Shown in pieces: positions 1 to 8,714 of a stretch of DNA of 41,723 nt. A model generated the notes under the pieces. That model saw nothing but the letters and a program-made list of their open reading frames with translations, did no database searches and was not told the DNA's origin. Every line of letters starts with the position of its first letter. The first letter of the stretch is position 1. Source of the stretch: Candidatus Margulisiibacteriota bacterium (lineage in GTDB: Bacteria; Margulisbacteria; Riflemargulisbacteria; GWF2-35-9). Location of the stretch: positions 1-41,723 of the forward strand of contig JAQURL010000017.1 in the NCBI GenBank assembly GCA_028715625.1, in the 5' to 3' direction. Made by a program: the position numbers and the translations under genes.

Positions 1-981
1 CTGAACAGAAGTTATCGCTGTCCGGAAAATATTCTGAAAGCCGCCGGACAGGTGTTACAAAAAAAATATTTATTAAGTGGCAAGACCGATCCTGTAAAAA
101 TTCATCTGCAGCAATGCGAAACCGATAGAAGCGAGGCAGACTGGATAGCTGCGCAAATCGAGAAGATGATCGGAGGAGTAGCCAGCTTTTCCAGGGATAG
201 CGGTATAAGCGACGGGCAGCAGAGCGAGCATATCGGCAGCTTCAGGGATTTTGCTATTTTATGCCGCACAACCCGCCTGTTTTCTACAATTACCAAAGCG
301 CTGGAAGACCATGGAATAGCTTATCAAGTGGTGGGCACAGAGCCTTTTTACAGGACCGAACCCTTCAGGTCTGTAATCAAGTCATTTAAAGATGCTTTCC
401 TCGCCCGCAATAAGGAAGGGCAGCAAAAAATAGAGAACAATATAGCTTTTGAAGTTGAGAGCATGATAAAACAGAAAAAGAGCCTGGCCCAAATTTTACA
501 TCGACTGCTTATAGACTATCAGTTGTCTGATGAAGACCAGCAAAGGCTGGAAAATATGGCCCGGCCATTTGGCGCGGATTATCTTGGTTTTCTTAGCGCC
601 CTGAATACCCGTCAGGGCATAGATGATTATAACGACAAGGTAGAAGCGGTCTCGGTAATGACCATGCATGCAGCAAAGGGCCTGGAATTCAATTGTGTAT
701 TTATCCCTGCCTGTGAAGACAATGTTTTGCCTTTTACTTTTTTTGGGATCAAGACCTCAGAAGAAATCAAAGAAGAGGAACGGTTGTTTTATGTAAGCCT
801 GACGAGGACCAGGAAGTATCTTTATATATCTTTTGCCAGAAAAAGGACAATTAAATATAAAGTGCTGAAACAGGAAAAAAGCCCGTTTCTTGACCGTTTG
901 GAGAAAAAACTATACGAACTGCAAAAACAAACGACAAAAAATGATGAAAAAGAGAAATTCGATCAACTGCAAATGTTTTAG
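1..981 (+). CDS. UvrD/PcrA-type superfamily 1 DNA helicase, C-terminal part (5' end outside window)
   Basis: The frame is open from the first base, so this is the 3' part of a larger gene. The first residues read LNRSYRCPENIL, the SF1 motif IV region (family form NYRSxxxIL). Further on, VSVMTMHAAKGLEF matches motif V and EEERLFYVSLTRTRKYLYIS matches motif VI, both needed for ATP and DNA coupling in UvrD, Rep and PcrA helicases. The family unwinds DNA 3'-5' in nucleotide excision and replication-associated repair. The N-terminal Walker motifs are not in view, so UvrD, PcrA, Rep and AddA-like enzymes cannot be separated. The tail is Lys/Gln-rich. The TAG stop overlaps the stop of the convergent response-regulator gene by four bases. 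Helicase identity is sure; the subfamily is not. Confidence 0.9.
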   Translation: MNRSYRCPENILKAAGQVLQKKYLLSGKTDPVKIHLQQCETDRSEADWIAAQIEKMIGGVASFSRDSGISDGQQSEHIGSFRDFAILCRTTRLFSTITKALEDHGIAYQVVGTEPFYRTEPFRSVIKSFKDAFLARNKEGQQKIENNIAFEVESMIKQKKSLAQILHRLLIDYQLSDEDQQRLENMARPFGADYLGFLSALNTRQGIDDYNDKVEAVSVMTMHAAKGLEFNCVFIPACEDNVLPFTFFGIKTSEEIKEEERLFYVSLTRTRKYLYISFARKRTIKYKVLKQEKSPFLDRLEKKLYELQKQTTKNDEKEKFDQLQMF

Positions 982-1382
982 GGGATTTTAAATACTTCTT
1001 TAAGGATATTATATAACTGTTCCCTGCGTACGGGTTTATCCAGGAAATAATCTACACCCGCAGCTTTGGACTGTGAAATGTTGGCATTGTCCGCTATGGC
1101 ACTGATCATTATTATATTGAATGCAGGATTTATATTTTTGAGATAAGGTATCAAAGTTATGCCGTCCAGTTTCCCGGGCATATTTACATCACAAGTTATA
1201 CAGTCTATTTGATCTTTTAACGGTTCGATCTTTTTAAGTGCTTCATGACCGCTCATCGCCCATTCGATTACATTTCCGCCCAAAATTGTCAGTAATTTGG
1301 AGAGGATTTTAATCATAGCCATATTGTCATCGATGACAAAAAAATTATAGGCTTGTGCGTTAGCCTTTAACCCGATATTCAT
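978..1382 (-). CDS. Stand-alone CheY-like response regulator receiver protein
   Basis: A 134-residue single receiver (REC) domain with no output domain. Asp18-Asp19 form the acidic pocket, Asp65 in CDVNMPG is the predicted phosphoacceptor, Ser94 is the switch Ser/Thr and Lys116 (DKPV) is the conserved lysine. The start sequence NIGLKANAQAYNFFVIDD is nearly the same as that of the upstream 273-residue gene, 58 bp away on the same strand, so the two arose by duplication and probably share a transcript. No histidine kinase lies beside them. Single REC proteins pass phosphate or bind a partner such as a flagellar switch or a kinase; the partner here is unknown. No clear ribosome binding site precedes the ATG. 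Confidence 0.9.
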   Translation of the reverse strand: MNIGLKANAQAYNFFVIDDNMAMIKILSKLLTILGGNVIEWAMSGHEALKKIEPLKDQIDCITCDVNMPGKLDGITLIPYLKNINPAFNIIMISAIADNANISQSKAAGVDYFLDKPVRREQLYNILKEVFKIP

Positions 1383-1440
1383 TCTTTTATTTTAATTTAA
1401 TAAAATATTGTAGTCCAGTAAATTAAAAATAAATTCTGAA

Positions 1441-2262
1441 TCAGCCGGGGTAGATTGCAGATAATGTGTCCAATAAAGTGTCTTTATCCGTCGGCATTTT
1501 TAACGCTGAAGCTGCGCCACAGATTTTTGCGTCACGGATAAAATCAGGAGTATATTCACCGGAAAAAGCTACGATATTTAAAGCTGGAGCCAATTTTTTA
1601 ATTTCAGCGATAAAGTCCATACCGTTCATATCAGGAAGGTTAACATCAACAAGGATGACATTAATCTGATTTTTGAGCATTTGAATCTCCGCGAAAGCAT
1701 CGGAACCGCTTAAAACCGAACCAATTATTTTGCAACCGAAAGAAACCAACAGGTTTTTAAGGATTGTCGCATTTACCGCCGCAGTTTCAACAATAAAAAC
1801 ACCCAGTGGATTGCCCTGACAGGAAAGCATTTTTTGGTTTGTGCTGGTATCACGTAAATTGAATAATTCTTTTAGAACCACATACATTTGTTCTTTCTGG
1901 AAAGGCTTCATAAGAAAATGTTTGGCTCCCAGAATTTTTGCTTTTGTTTTGTTGGCAGCATGGCCCATGGCACTGATCATGATAATTTTTATCTGCGGAT
2001 TAATACTGCGAATGCGCGGCAAAAGAGTAATGCCATCCATGCCGGGCATATTGATATCGCAGGTAATACAGTCTATCTGATCCTTTAACTGCTCTATTAA
2101 CGGAAGGGCTTCCTGGCCATTAAGCGCGGAACCTATTATTTCTCCGCCAAGACCTGCTAAAGCAGCGGAGATCATTTTGACCATTGCCTTGGAATCATCG
2201 ATGACAAAAAAATTGTAAGGTTTTCCGTTTGGTTTTAATCCGATATTTAAAATGTTATCCAT
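1441..2262 (-). CDS. Tandem double-receiver response regulator
   Basis: A 273-residue protein with two REC domains and no DNA-binding or enzymatic output. REC1 (about 14-135) has Asp22-Asp23, phosphoacceptor Asp69 (CDINMPG), Ser97 and Lys119 and looks fully functional. REC2 (about 152-272) keeps phosphoacceptor Asp206 (VDVNLPD), Ser234 and Lys255, but its acidic pair is Glu159-Thr160, so phosphorylation may be weak or altered. REC1 closely matches the single-REC protein encoded 58 bp downstream, indicating tandem duplication. The likely role is phosphotransfer or protein-protein signalling. No ribosome binding site is obvious. Confidence 0.88.
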   Translation of the reverse strand: MDNILNIGLKPNGKPYNFFVIDDSKAMVKMISAALAGLGGEIIGSALNGQEALPLIEQLKDQIDCITCDINMPGMDGITLLPRIRSINPQIKIIMISAMGHAANKTKAKILGAKHFLMKPFQKEQMYVVLKELFNLRDTSTNQKMLSCQGNPLGVFIVETAAVNATILKNLLVSFGCKIIGSVLSGSDAFAEIQMLKNQINVILVDVNLPDMNGMDFIAEIKKLAPALNIVAFSGEYTPDFIRDAKICGAASALKMPTDKDTLLDTLSAIYPG

Positions 2263-2397
2263 ACAGTGAATATTGTATTTTAATGTAGCTCAGAAGTCTA
2301 GCATCAAGAAAGCAGAATATGGCTTATCTGGAAGTCCGCAAATAGGCATTTTCGAAGGAAATACAACAAATTTTATAGTGAAATTTTTAGAAGAAAG

Positions 2398-3378
2398 TCA
2401 ATTTATTCTAGCAACTGAATCGTTCACAACGACAGACCCATTTATAGTTATGTTTTTGCGGTGTTTTATTTCGCTGGTAATGTTGTGCCAGAGCAAGTCC
2501 ATGCTTTTCATGCCAAGCAATATTCTGTCAGTTTGTATTGTTGTTAATTTGGGATGAGGCAGCTTTAAATATCTGGGAGCCTGGATGCCGTCATATCCGG
2601 TAATAGATAGGTCCTTAGGGATGTGAACATTGTGCTTTTGCGCACATCTGTAAATATAATAAGCCATTAAATCTGAGTAACACATGAGAGCGCTAATTTT
2701 AGGCTTGCAAGACAAGATTTTATGCCAGGCTACTTCTACTGTGTCAATGTCATGAACGCTTGCCTGAAAAACAAACTTGTCGTTATGATATGGATTGGTT
2801 GCAGCAATAGCCTTTAAAAATTCTTTGCAGATAACTTCTTCCTCAGGTTCACCCAAAAGAACGGCAATATTTTTGTGCCCGCAGTTTAACAGCAGGTTTA
2901 CCAGGCTAGGAGTGGTTTGCTCTCTTTCACAATAAACGCTTGTTATTTGTGGATAGTGGATGTTGGGATGTCCGGCGTTGACCAGACAAACCTTATATTC
3001 CAGAGCTTTTTCAATATATTCGTCGGATGTTTTTCCAACAAAAAGAATACCATCCAGACCATAAATATTTTTAGGAGAAATAGCCCCAAAATTGTTTAAA
3101 ACTCTGATATTTACATTTAATTCACCTGAACGCGAGAAAATTCCCAAGAGAACTTCATTATAAAAGTCACCAAGAAAATAATTCTGAAAATTATCAAAAG
3201 CCACACCTATAGTGGTTACGTCGCTTTTATTTTTTTTATATCCGCTGGCATCTATTAAAGTGTAAATTTTATCGCGTACATCCCTGGAAATTTTATAGGG
3301 TTTATTGATAGCCATGGAAACTGTAGCTATAGATACTCCGCATTCTCTGGCAATGTCTTTTTGTCTGATCATATGCAT
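2398..3378 (-). CDS. LacI/GalR-family transcriptional regulator
   Basis: A 326-residue repressor-type protein. Residues 4-50 hold the LacI helix-turn-helix and hinge (IRQKDIARECGVSIATVSMAINKP is the family signature), followed by a periplasmic-binding-protein-like effector domain to the C-terminus (for example ISALMCYSDLMAYYIYRCAQ and DLSITGYDG). Family members bind palindromic operators and respond mostly to sugars or nucleosides. No sugar transport or catabolic gene is adjacent. The divergent neighbour is a radical SAM gene, and the 66 bp between them carry a perfect 14-bp palindrome that could be an operator. ATGs at 3378 and 3372 are both possible starts. Confidence 0.92.
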   Translation of the reverse strand: MHMIRQKDIARECGVSIATVSMAINKPYKISRDVRDKIYTLIDASGYKKNKSDVTTIGVAFDNFQNYFLGDFYNEVLLGIFSRSGELNVNIRVLNNFGAISPKNIYGLDGILFVGKTSDEYIEKALEYKVCLVNAGHPNIHYPQITSVYCEREQTTPSLVNLLLNCGHKNIAVLLGEPEEEVICKEFLKAIAATNPYHNDKFVFQASVHDIDTVEVAWHKILSCKPKISALMCYSDLMAYYIYRCAQKHNVHIPKDLSITGYDGIQAPRYLKLPHPKLTTIQTDRILLGMKSMDLLWHNITSEIKHRKNITINGSVVVNDSVARIN

Positions 3379-3422
3379 ATATCGTAAAGGCTTTTGAAAA
3401 ATTTTAAGTTTTATTTAATTTT

Positions 3423-3436
3423 ATTTAAATTTAAAT
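3423..3436. promoter_or_regulatory. Candidate operator palindrome between lacI-like and radical SAM genes
   Basis: ATTTAAATTTAAAT is a perfect 14-bp palindrome within the divergent intergenic region, flanked by imperfectly symmetric TTAATT and AATTAA arms. Its place fits a site from which the LacI-type protein controls itself and the radical SAM gene. It is pure A/T in an A/T-rich spacer and lacks the central CG common in LacI-family operators, so chance is a real alternative. Confidence 0.3.
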
Positions 3437-3444
3437 GAATTAAG

Positions 3445-4683
3445 TTGAAAATTTTAACACCGCTGAACGTAATAACCTTAACAATGCAGCATAGAGCATA
3501 TCAGATGAAACATAAAATTTTGAGCCTAAACTGTAATATAGAAAATTTTATTTGTGAAAACTCGAATGAAGCAACATATCTGCCCTATGACTATATAAAA
3601 TACTTTTATCAGAAATTGAAACCATATATAAACAACTGGATAAAGAATATCCATATGCCACCATATGAGCTTGAATGGCAGATCAGCAGTCAATGCAATT
3701 TGCGTTGTGTATATTGTATAGGAAGCAGGGTTAGCACAAGTGCAGATGACACCGGGCTAAAAGATGTATTTACAGAAGATAATGTGATAAGGGTAGCTCA
3801 TGCGATAGCAAAACTTGAGATTAACAACTTAAGAGTTTCGTTAGTTAAATTCTCAGGGCTCAGGGGTGATCCTCTACATAACAAAATAAGGCGAGCAACT
3901 ATTAAAGCCATGAAAGCATTAATTGAGACACAGGATCAGATAGATATTGCCTTGTTTACAAATGGCCAGGGACTGACAAAAAGGGACGGGCTATATGAGG
4001 CTTTGCGATTTGCCAGATATATCAACATCAGCCTGGATGCAGGATTGCAATCTTACATGCAGGTGAAAAGACCCAAAGACAAAAGAAATAATTTTACAAA
4101 CGTAATTAATAATATCTCGGAATTTATAAATTTTTGTTGCAAAAATAACAGCGAAACAGCCGTAAATTTAAGCTTTGTAATAATTCCTGAAAACATCAGG
4201 GATATCTCAAGCGTTATTAATATTGCCAGAGATTGCGGTGCGAATGCGATAAGGTTTAAATGCGACATCGGGGAACAGTTTTTGTTAAATGATTCACAAA
4301 GGGACCGGGCCTATGAACAAATTGAAAAAGCAATCAGTTTATTTGCCACAGATAAATTTGTTATACATACAACTCATTCCGCTGAAGAATGTAAAAATAA
4401 AACATATCGTTTGTGGAAGCAGCAGTATCCGGGGAAATGTTATTTTTATAAATTTTTTTCAACAATTGCTTCTGATGGAAACATTTATCTATGTGATCAT
4501 AATTCCCTGAAAGGCGCATACAGCCCCGGCAATGTTTTGCGGGAACCTTTTAATGAATTATGGGAAAAGATAAGTAAAGGAGAATTCAGCACTGCGCATT
4601 GTTATAGCAAGGTCTGTCCTCCATTCGCTAACTCCAGTAATTTTTTGCTGGAGTTTTTATGGAAACACAGAAAAAATATTTAG
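3445..4683 (+). CDS. Radical SAM protein with partial SPASM-like C-terminus
   Basis: Up to 412 residues. CNLRCVYC (Cys84, Cys88, Cys91) is the CxxxCxxC motif that binds the 4Fe-4S cluster used to cleave S-adenosylmethionine. The following blocks (LVKFSGLRGDPL, FTNGQGLT, INISLDAG) fit a radical SAM TIM barrel. The C-terminal part (about 330-400) has cysteines in CYFYK, YLCDH and HCYSKVC plus the DGNIYLCD...GNV...ELW pattern of SPASM/twitch auxiliary-cluster domains, though with fewer cysteines than a full SPASM. The substrate is unknown. The TTG at 3445 is the longest start; ATGs at 3484 and 3505 are alternatives and none has a good ribosome binding site. It is divergent from the LacI-type gene, and its stop overlaps the convergent downstream gene by four bases. 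Confidence 0.85.
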   Translation: MKILTPLNVITLTMQHRAYQMKHKILSLNCNIENFICENSNEATYLPYDYIKYFYQKLKPYINNWIKNIHMPPYELEWQISSQCNLRCVYCIGSRVSTSADDTGLKDVFTEDNVIRVAHAIAKLEINNLRVSLVKFSGLRGDPLHNKIRRATIKAMKALIETQDQIDIALFTNGQGLTKRDGLYEALRFARYINISLDAGLQSYMQVKRPKDKRNNFTNVINNISEFINFCCKNNSETAVNLSFVIIPENIRDISSVINIARDCGANAIRFKCDIGEQFLLNDSQRDRAYEQIEKAISLFATDKFVIHTTHSAEECKNKTYRLWKQQYPGKCYFYKFFSTIASDGNIYLCDHNSLKGAYSPGNVLREPFNELWEKISKGEFSTAHCYSKVCPPFANSSNFLLEFLWKHRKNI

Positions 4684-5387
4684 CGGATTTGTAACCAGGC
4701 AGGATTAATGTCCGGCACCGCTGTACATAAATGTTTTTCGGTTCCCCATAGCCGTCTGATCTCAGCATTGGATGGCATGGTGCTTCTAAGTTTGATGCTG
4801 GCATTTAATTTAAAAAAAATAATTTCATCTGTTCCCCAGATATCTTTTTCAAAAACTTGAGAAACATCTGCGAAATACGCACCGCCGTGATCTACAAACA
4901 ACAAACCTTCAGATTCAGCATCCAGACCGTAATTTTTATGTATCCAGGAGTCAGGATAATAAATGCCCCTTTTAATAGTTTTAGTTAAAAGTTCTGTTTC
5001 TTTTTCAATCATATTTAGAGTTTTATTGCCGAGCCGGAACTGTTCGGGCATATCTTCGTGAAAGTCGATCAGCAGTTTTTGCAGCATGGAATAGTAAAAT
5101 GTTTGGCCTCCAATAGTTATAACCGGGTAGAAATTAAAGGGGGGAAACATTTCCCCCATATTTTTTTTAGAAAACAGTAGTTCATTACGAAGTGTCAGTA
5201 TATTTCTGCCGGGCAAAGGAGCCTTCAGTAACAAAGGCAGCTTATGGTTCTGTTGGTCGAAAAGCAGAAACGTTTGAAACGTACTCATGCCCACCCGATA
5301 AGCCATAGTGTGGCAAGAAGCAAGAAAGTTTTTCATATTTTCTGTTAATATTGAAAAAGGTTGGTCAGAGATAATTTTGTTTTGCAT
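4680..5387 (-). CDS. Uncharacterized protein, 235 residues
   Basis: I do not recognise a family. The protein is soluble-looking, with no signal peptide or membrane helix, and rich in Phe, Tyr and Leu. It contains a Pro/Gly-rich stretch (LLLKAPLPGRNILTLRNELLF) near residue 55, the block FNFYPVITIGGQTFYYSM near 105 and LLFVDHGGAYFADVSQVFEKD near 165. It lies just downstream of typA on the same strand, with 72 bp between, and converges on the radical SAM gene with a four-base overlap of stop codons. Codon use looks like its neighbours. No function is proposed. Confidence 0.7.
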   Translation of the reverse strand: MQNKIISDQPFSILTENMKNFLASCHTMAYRVGMSTFQTFLLFDQQNHKLPLLLKAPLPGRNILTLRNELLFSKKNMGEMFPPFNFYPVITIGGQTFYYSMLQKLLIDFHEDMPEQFRLGNKTLNMIEKETELLTKTIKRGIYYPDSWIHKNYGLDAESEGLLFVDHGGAYFADVSQVFEKDIWGTDEIIFFKLNASIKLRSTMPSNAEIRRLWGTEKHLCTAVPDINPAWLQIR

Positions 5388-5459
5388 AACAGGTATTCTC
5401 GTTTTTGATAAATGTGCTGTTAATATATCGGTTTATTATTTATACTAACCTGAGAAATT

Positions 5460-7259
5460 TCAGGCACGTTTTCTGGCAAGTTCGGTAAGGAGTATTTTTC
5501 TCAGTCGTATCGATTTGGGAGTGATTTCTACCAGCTCATCATCGTTTATATAGGCGATACATTGTTCCAAGCTCATTAACCTGTGCGGTATAAGGGCTAC
5601 AGCTTCATCCGAGCCGGAAGCGCGCATATTGGTCAGCTTTTTGCCTCTGGCCGGATTTACAACCAGATCGTTATCCCGAGAGTGTTCTCCGATTATCTGG
5701 CCTTCATAGATATGGATCCCCGGCCCCATAAACATAACACCGCGTTCCTGCAGATTGAACAAGGCAAAAGCCACGGTGGTACAGGTTTCCTTGGAAATAA
5801 GCACACCATTTTTTCGAAAGATTATATCTCCGGCGTACGGGCCGTAATCAGCAAAGACATAATTCATGGTCCCCAGCCCTTTGGTCTGGGTCATAAACTC
5901 GGAATGGTAGCCGAGCAGGCCGCGGGTAGGAATTTTGTAGCGCAGTCGGGTGAGGTCATTATCCTGAGAAATTTCCAATAGCTGGCCCTTGCGAAGCCCC
6001 AGACTTTCGATAACTTTTCCCATATAGGCCTCACCTACATCTATGGTTAAATCTTCGTATGGCTCCAGTTTCTCTCCATTTATTTCTTTATAGATTACAT
6101 TGGTTTTAGAAACCTGGAATTCATAGCCCTCACGTCGCATTTTTTCTACAAGAATGGATAAATGCAGTTCTCCTCGTCCCGATACCTTAAAACCTACTTC
6201 ATCTGTAAGGTCTTCAACGTGCAAGGCTACATCCGATAATAATTCTTTATAAAGACGGTCCTTCAGGTGCCTGGAAGTTACATATTCGCCTTCCTTGCCA
6301 GCAAACGGAGAATCATTCGGTAAAAATTTCATAGATATAGTCGGCGGGTCTACCGGTACAAAGGGCAGGGGTATCGGATTAAGAGGATCAGTAATGGTTT
6401 CTCCGACATGAATGTCGCTAAGTCCGGTCACTGCTACAATATCACCCGTATTGCCATGCTCAGCTTCAACTTGCCTGTTGGCATTAAACTTGTAAATTTT
6501 GGTGATCTTGGAAGCCGAAAGGATTGCTCCTTCTTTGGCAACAACAACATCCTGATTGATCTTCATTTTTCCGGAAGTAATTTTGCCAATGGCTTGCCGA
6601 CCAAGAAAACTGGAATAACTTATGGTGCTTACCAAAAGCTGCAGAGGACCGTGTGGGTCTCCATTGGGCGCGGGTATGTAGCGAATAATTTCATCAAATA
6701 CAGGAAAGATGTTGGTTGTTTTCTGACGATAATCCAGTGTAGCATAACCTTCTTTGGATGAAGCATAGATAATTGGAAAATCCAGAATATGGTCCGGAGC
6801 GTGCAGGCTGACAAGCAGGTCAAAAACCTGATCAATTACCCATTCACATCGCGCCGCAGGTTTGTCTATTTTATTAACTACAACAATTACCGGAAGGTTG
6901 CGGGCAATGGCTTTTTTTAAAACAAAGTAAGACTGCGGCATAGGTCCTTCAGCTGCGTCCACCAGAAAAACCGCCCCGTCTGCCATATAGAGAACACGTT
7001 CCACTTCGCCGCCGAAATCGGCATGGCCCGGGGTATCAATAATGTTAATAAGGTGGTGATTATAATGACAGGCTCCATTTTTAGCCATAATGGTTATACC
7101 CCGTTCTTTTTCCAGGTCCATGGAATCCATAAGTCTTACAGAAACCTCCTGATTGGACCTGAAAAGCCCGCTCTGCTTGAAGAGTTGGTCAACAAGGGTA
7201 GTTTTACCATGGTCTACATGGGCAATTATCGCAACATTACGTATTTTATCCTGTTTCAT
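5460..7259 (-). CDS. typA: Ribosome-associated translational GTPase TypA/BipA
   Basis: A 599-residue protein, the usual family length. The GTPase domain shows G1 AHVDHGKTT, the switch region RGITI, G3 DTPGHADFGGEVERV and G4 VNKIDKP, followed by EF-G-like domains II, III and V and the BipA-specific C-terminal domain (PTRGLLGYHSEF; GEHSRDNDLVVNPARGKKLTNMRASGSD). TypA binds the 70S ribosome and aids 50S assembly and growth under stress or cold. The ATG has a GGCGGAG ribosome binding site about seven bases upstream and a good promoter at 7292-7320. It is transcribed divergently from the tolC-like gene. Confidence 0.97.
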   Translation of the reverse strand: MKQDKIRNVAIIAHVDHGKTTLVDQLFKQSGLFRSNQEVSVRLMDSMDLEKERGITIMAKNGACHYNHHLINIIDTPGHADFGGEVERVLYMADGAVFLVDAAEGPMPQSYFVLKKAIARNLPVIVVVNKIDKPAARCEWVIDQVFDLLVSLHAPDHILDFPIIYASSKEGYATLDYRQKTTNIFPVFDEIIRYIPAPNGDPHGPLQLLVSTISYSSFLGRQAIGKITSGKMKINQDVVVAKEGAILSASKITKIYKFNANRQVEAEHGNTGDIVAVTGLSDIHVGETITDPLNPIPLPFVPVDPPTISMKFLPNDSPFAGKEGEYVTSRHLKDRLYKELLSDVALHVEDLTDEVGFKVSGRGELHLSILVEKMRREGYEFQVSKTNVIYKEINGEKLEPYEDLTIDVGEAYMGKVIESLGLRKGQLLEISQDNDLTRLRYKIPTRGLLGYHSEFMTQTKGLGTMNYVFADYGPYAGDIIFRKNGVLISKETCTTVAFALFNLQERGVMFMGPGIHIYEGQIIGEHSRDNDLVVNPARGKKLTNMRASGSDEAVALIPHRLMSLEQCIAYINDDELVEITPKSIRLRKILLTELARKRA

Positions 7260-7291
7260 AAATTCTCCGCCGGTATTAAACCAGGCGATTT

Positions 7292-7320
7292 ATTGTATAG
7301 GTGAAACGTAATTTTGTAAA
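7292..7320 (-). promoter_or_regulatory. Promoter of typA
   Basis: On the minus strand TTTACA (7315-7320) and TACAAT (7292-7297) are separated by exactly 17 bp; each matches the sigma-70 consensus at five of six positions. The predicted start, near 7285, gives a leader of about 25 nt that contains the typA ribosome binding site. Confidence 0.55.
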
Positions 7321-7349
7321 ACAAATCCGTTTTGCTATTGAAAAAACTC

Positions 7350-7422
7350 GAAAAAGTTTCACGACCCGATAAAGGAGGGATACTATAAAAAAATAGTATT
7401 TTTATGGTAAGGAAACTTTTTC
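7350..7422. repeat. Nested inverted repeats in the typA/tolC intergenic region
   Basis: GAAAAAGTTTC (7350-7360) and its exact reverse complement GAAACTTTTTC (7412-7422) enclose a second hairpin, ATACTAT (7380-7386), A6 loop, ATAGTAT (7393-7399). The whole is about 73 bp and sits just upstream of the tolC -10 element. It could be a regulator site, a structured leader or a small mobile-element remnant; nothing in it codes for protein. Confidence 0.5.
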
Positions 7423-7424
7423 AT

Positions 7425-7433
7425 TGTTATAAT
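7425..7433 (+). promoter_or_regulatory. Extended -10 promoter element of the tolC-RND operon
   Basis: TGTTATAAT is a perfect extended -10 (TGn plus TATAAT at 7428-7433), about 25 bases before the tolC ATG. A good -35 is not seen, which is typical of extended -10 promoters. It abuts the right arm of the nested inverted repeat, so a factor bound there would block it. Confidence 0.4.
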
Positions 7434-7458
7434 TGTTCAGGTTAAATGTAACGTTAAG

Positions 7459-8712
7459 ATGAATAAAATACGCCTAATTATTTTTGCTTTTTTTTTAGCT
7501 TCCTGTTTATATGCACAGAGTAACTCTTATTCTCTGGAAGATTGCTTTCCTCTGGCTTTATCCAGAAGTGAAGTACTGGCTGATGAACAGGAACAGGTTA
7601 TTCAAGCCGAGGAGCGATACAAACAGGCTGTTGCAGCCTTGTTTCCGAATGTTGGAGGGGTTATTTCACACACAAAGCAGGACCCCAGCGGCACTATATA
7701 CACAGATCAGGTAAACATTAAGTTAACTGCTACACAACCGCTTTTCAGAGGTTTTCGTCTGGTTGGGGCTATTAAACAAAATGAAAGTCTGCTAAAAGCA
7801 CAAAAGCAAGCTAAAGAAGCTGCGGCCCTTCTAATTTACGCAGATGTTTCCCGATCATTTTATTTATTGTTGTATTTGCAGCGCGACAAACAATTACTGG
7901 AAGAACAATTAAGTTTATACGACAAACGTTTGCAGGAGTTAACTGAAAGATACAAGATCGGCAGATCGAGGCAAACCGAGATTTTAAGTTTTGAAGTATC
8001 CAGGTCTCAGCTTAAAACACAAATCGCACAGTCGCAAGCACAAATTCAGATAGCCGAGAATTTGTTAAGTTTTTTTACCGGCCTCGCGGAGCCGATTATG
8101 CTTAAAGAGGAAGAAAATACCGCATCGACTTTAAAATCTGTAAATGATTACAAAAAAAGAATAAAGTTGCGACCTGATATGCAGGCCGCAGAATATAAAA
8201 TAGCAGCTGCAAAGACTGGTGTAGAGGTTGCGGCTGGAGCCATGTGGTGGCCCGCAGTTGATTTGAACGGGAACTATTACTTGCAGCATGCCGTTCCAAA
8301 CCAGAGTGTTTTGTGGGACGCTCAAATACTTTTTACCTTCCCGAGTTTTATCAATAATCCTGCTGAATTTAGCACGAACACCGCACTTTCGGTGCAAAGG
8401 CAATACGAAATAGCTTTTAGTTTGTTGGAACGGAAAACAGAAGAAGATATAGATGATTTGTATAACACTCTGGAATCGGAGAAAGCACAAATTCAACATC
8501 TGGAAAATGCTTATGATTTTTCCGCAAAAAATGTTAAAAGCGTAATTCAGGACTACCGGCTGGGATTAAGTAATAACCTTGATGTGCTGCAGGCTCTGAA
8601 TGCTTTTATCGACACCAGACGGGCACTTAATAAGGTTCGTTATGCATATAAAACAGACTTTGCTGATTTAGCAGCTATTGTAGTTGATGTGCCGCTTAAA
8701 GGTGCCAAATAA
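7459..8712 (+). CDS. TolC-family outer-membrane efflux channel
   Basis: A 417-residue outer-membrane efflux protein. The N-terminus is a secretion signal (MNKIRLIIFAFFLASCLYAQ). LASC at residues 13-16 fits a lipobox, so Cys16 could be lipidated as in OprM, though signal peptidase I cleavage after YAQ is also possible. Family blocks include LEDCFPLALSRSEVL, QAEERYKQAVAALFPNVGG, VNIKLTATQPLFRGFR and, in the second half-repeat, LDVLQALNAFIDTRRALNKVRYAYKTD. The family forms a trimeric alpha/beta barrel across the outer membrane and periplasm. The RND pump gene starts two bases after its stop, so the two are cotranscribed. No Shine-Dalgarno sequence is evident before the ATG. Confidence 0.92.
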   Translation: MNKIRLIIFAFFLASCLYAQSNSYSLEDCFPLALSRSEVLADEQEQVIQAEERYKQAVAALFPNVGGVISHTKQDPSGTIYTDQVNIKLTATQPLFRGFRLVGAIKQNESLLKAQKQAKEAAALLIYADVSRSFYLLLYLQRDKQLLEEQLSLYDKRLQELTERYKIGRSRQTEILSFEVSRSQLKTQIAQSQAQIQIAENLLSFFTGLAEPIMLKEEENTASTLKSVNDYKKRIKLRPDMQAAEYKIAAAKTGVEVAAGAMWWPAVDLNGNYYLQHAVPNQSVLWDAQILFTFPSFINNPAEFSTNTALSVQRQYEIAFSLLERKTEEDIDDLYNTLESEKAQIQHLENAYDFSAKNVKSVIQDYRLGLSNNLDVLQALNAFIDTRRALNKVRYAYKTDFADLAAIVVDVPLKGAK

Positions 8713-8714
8713 CC

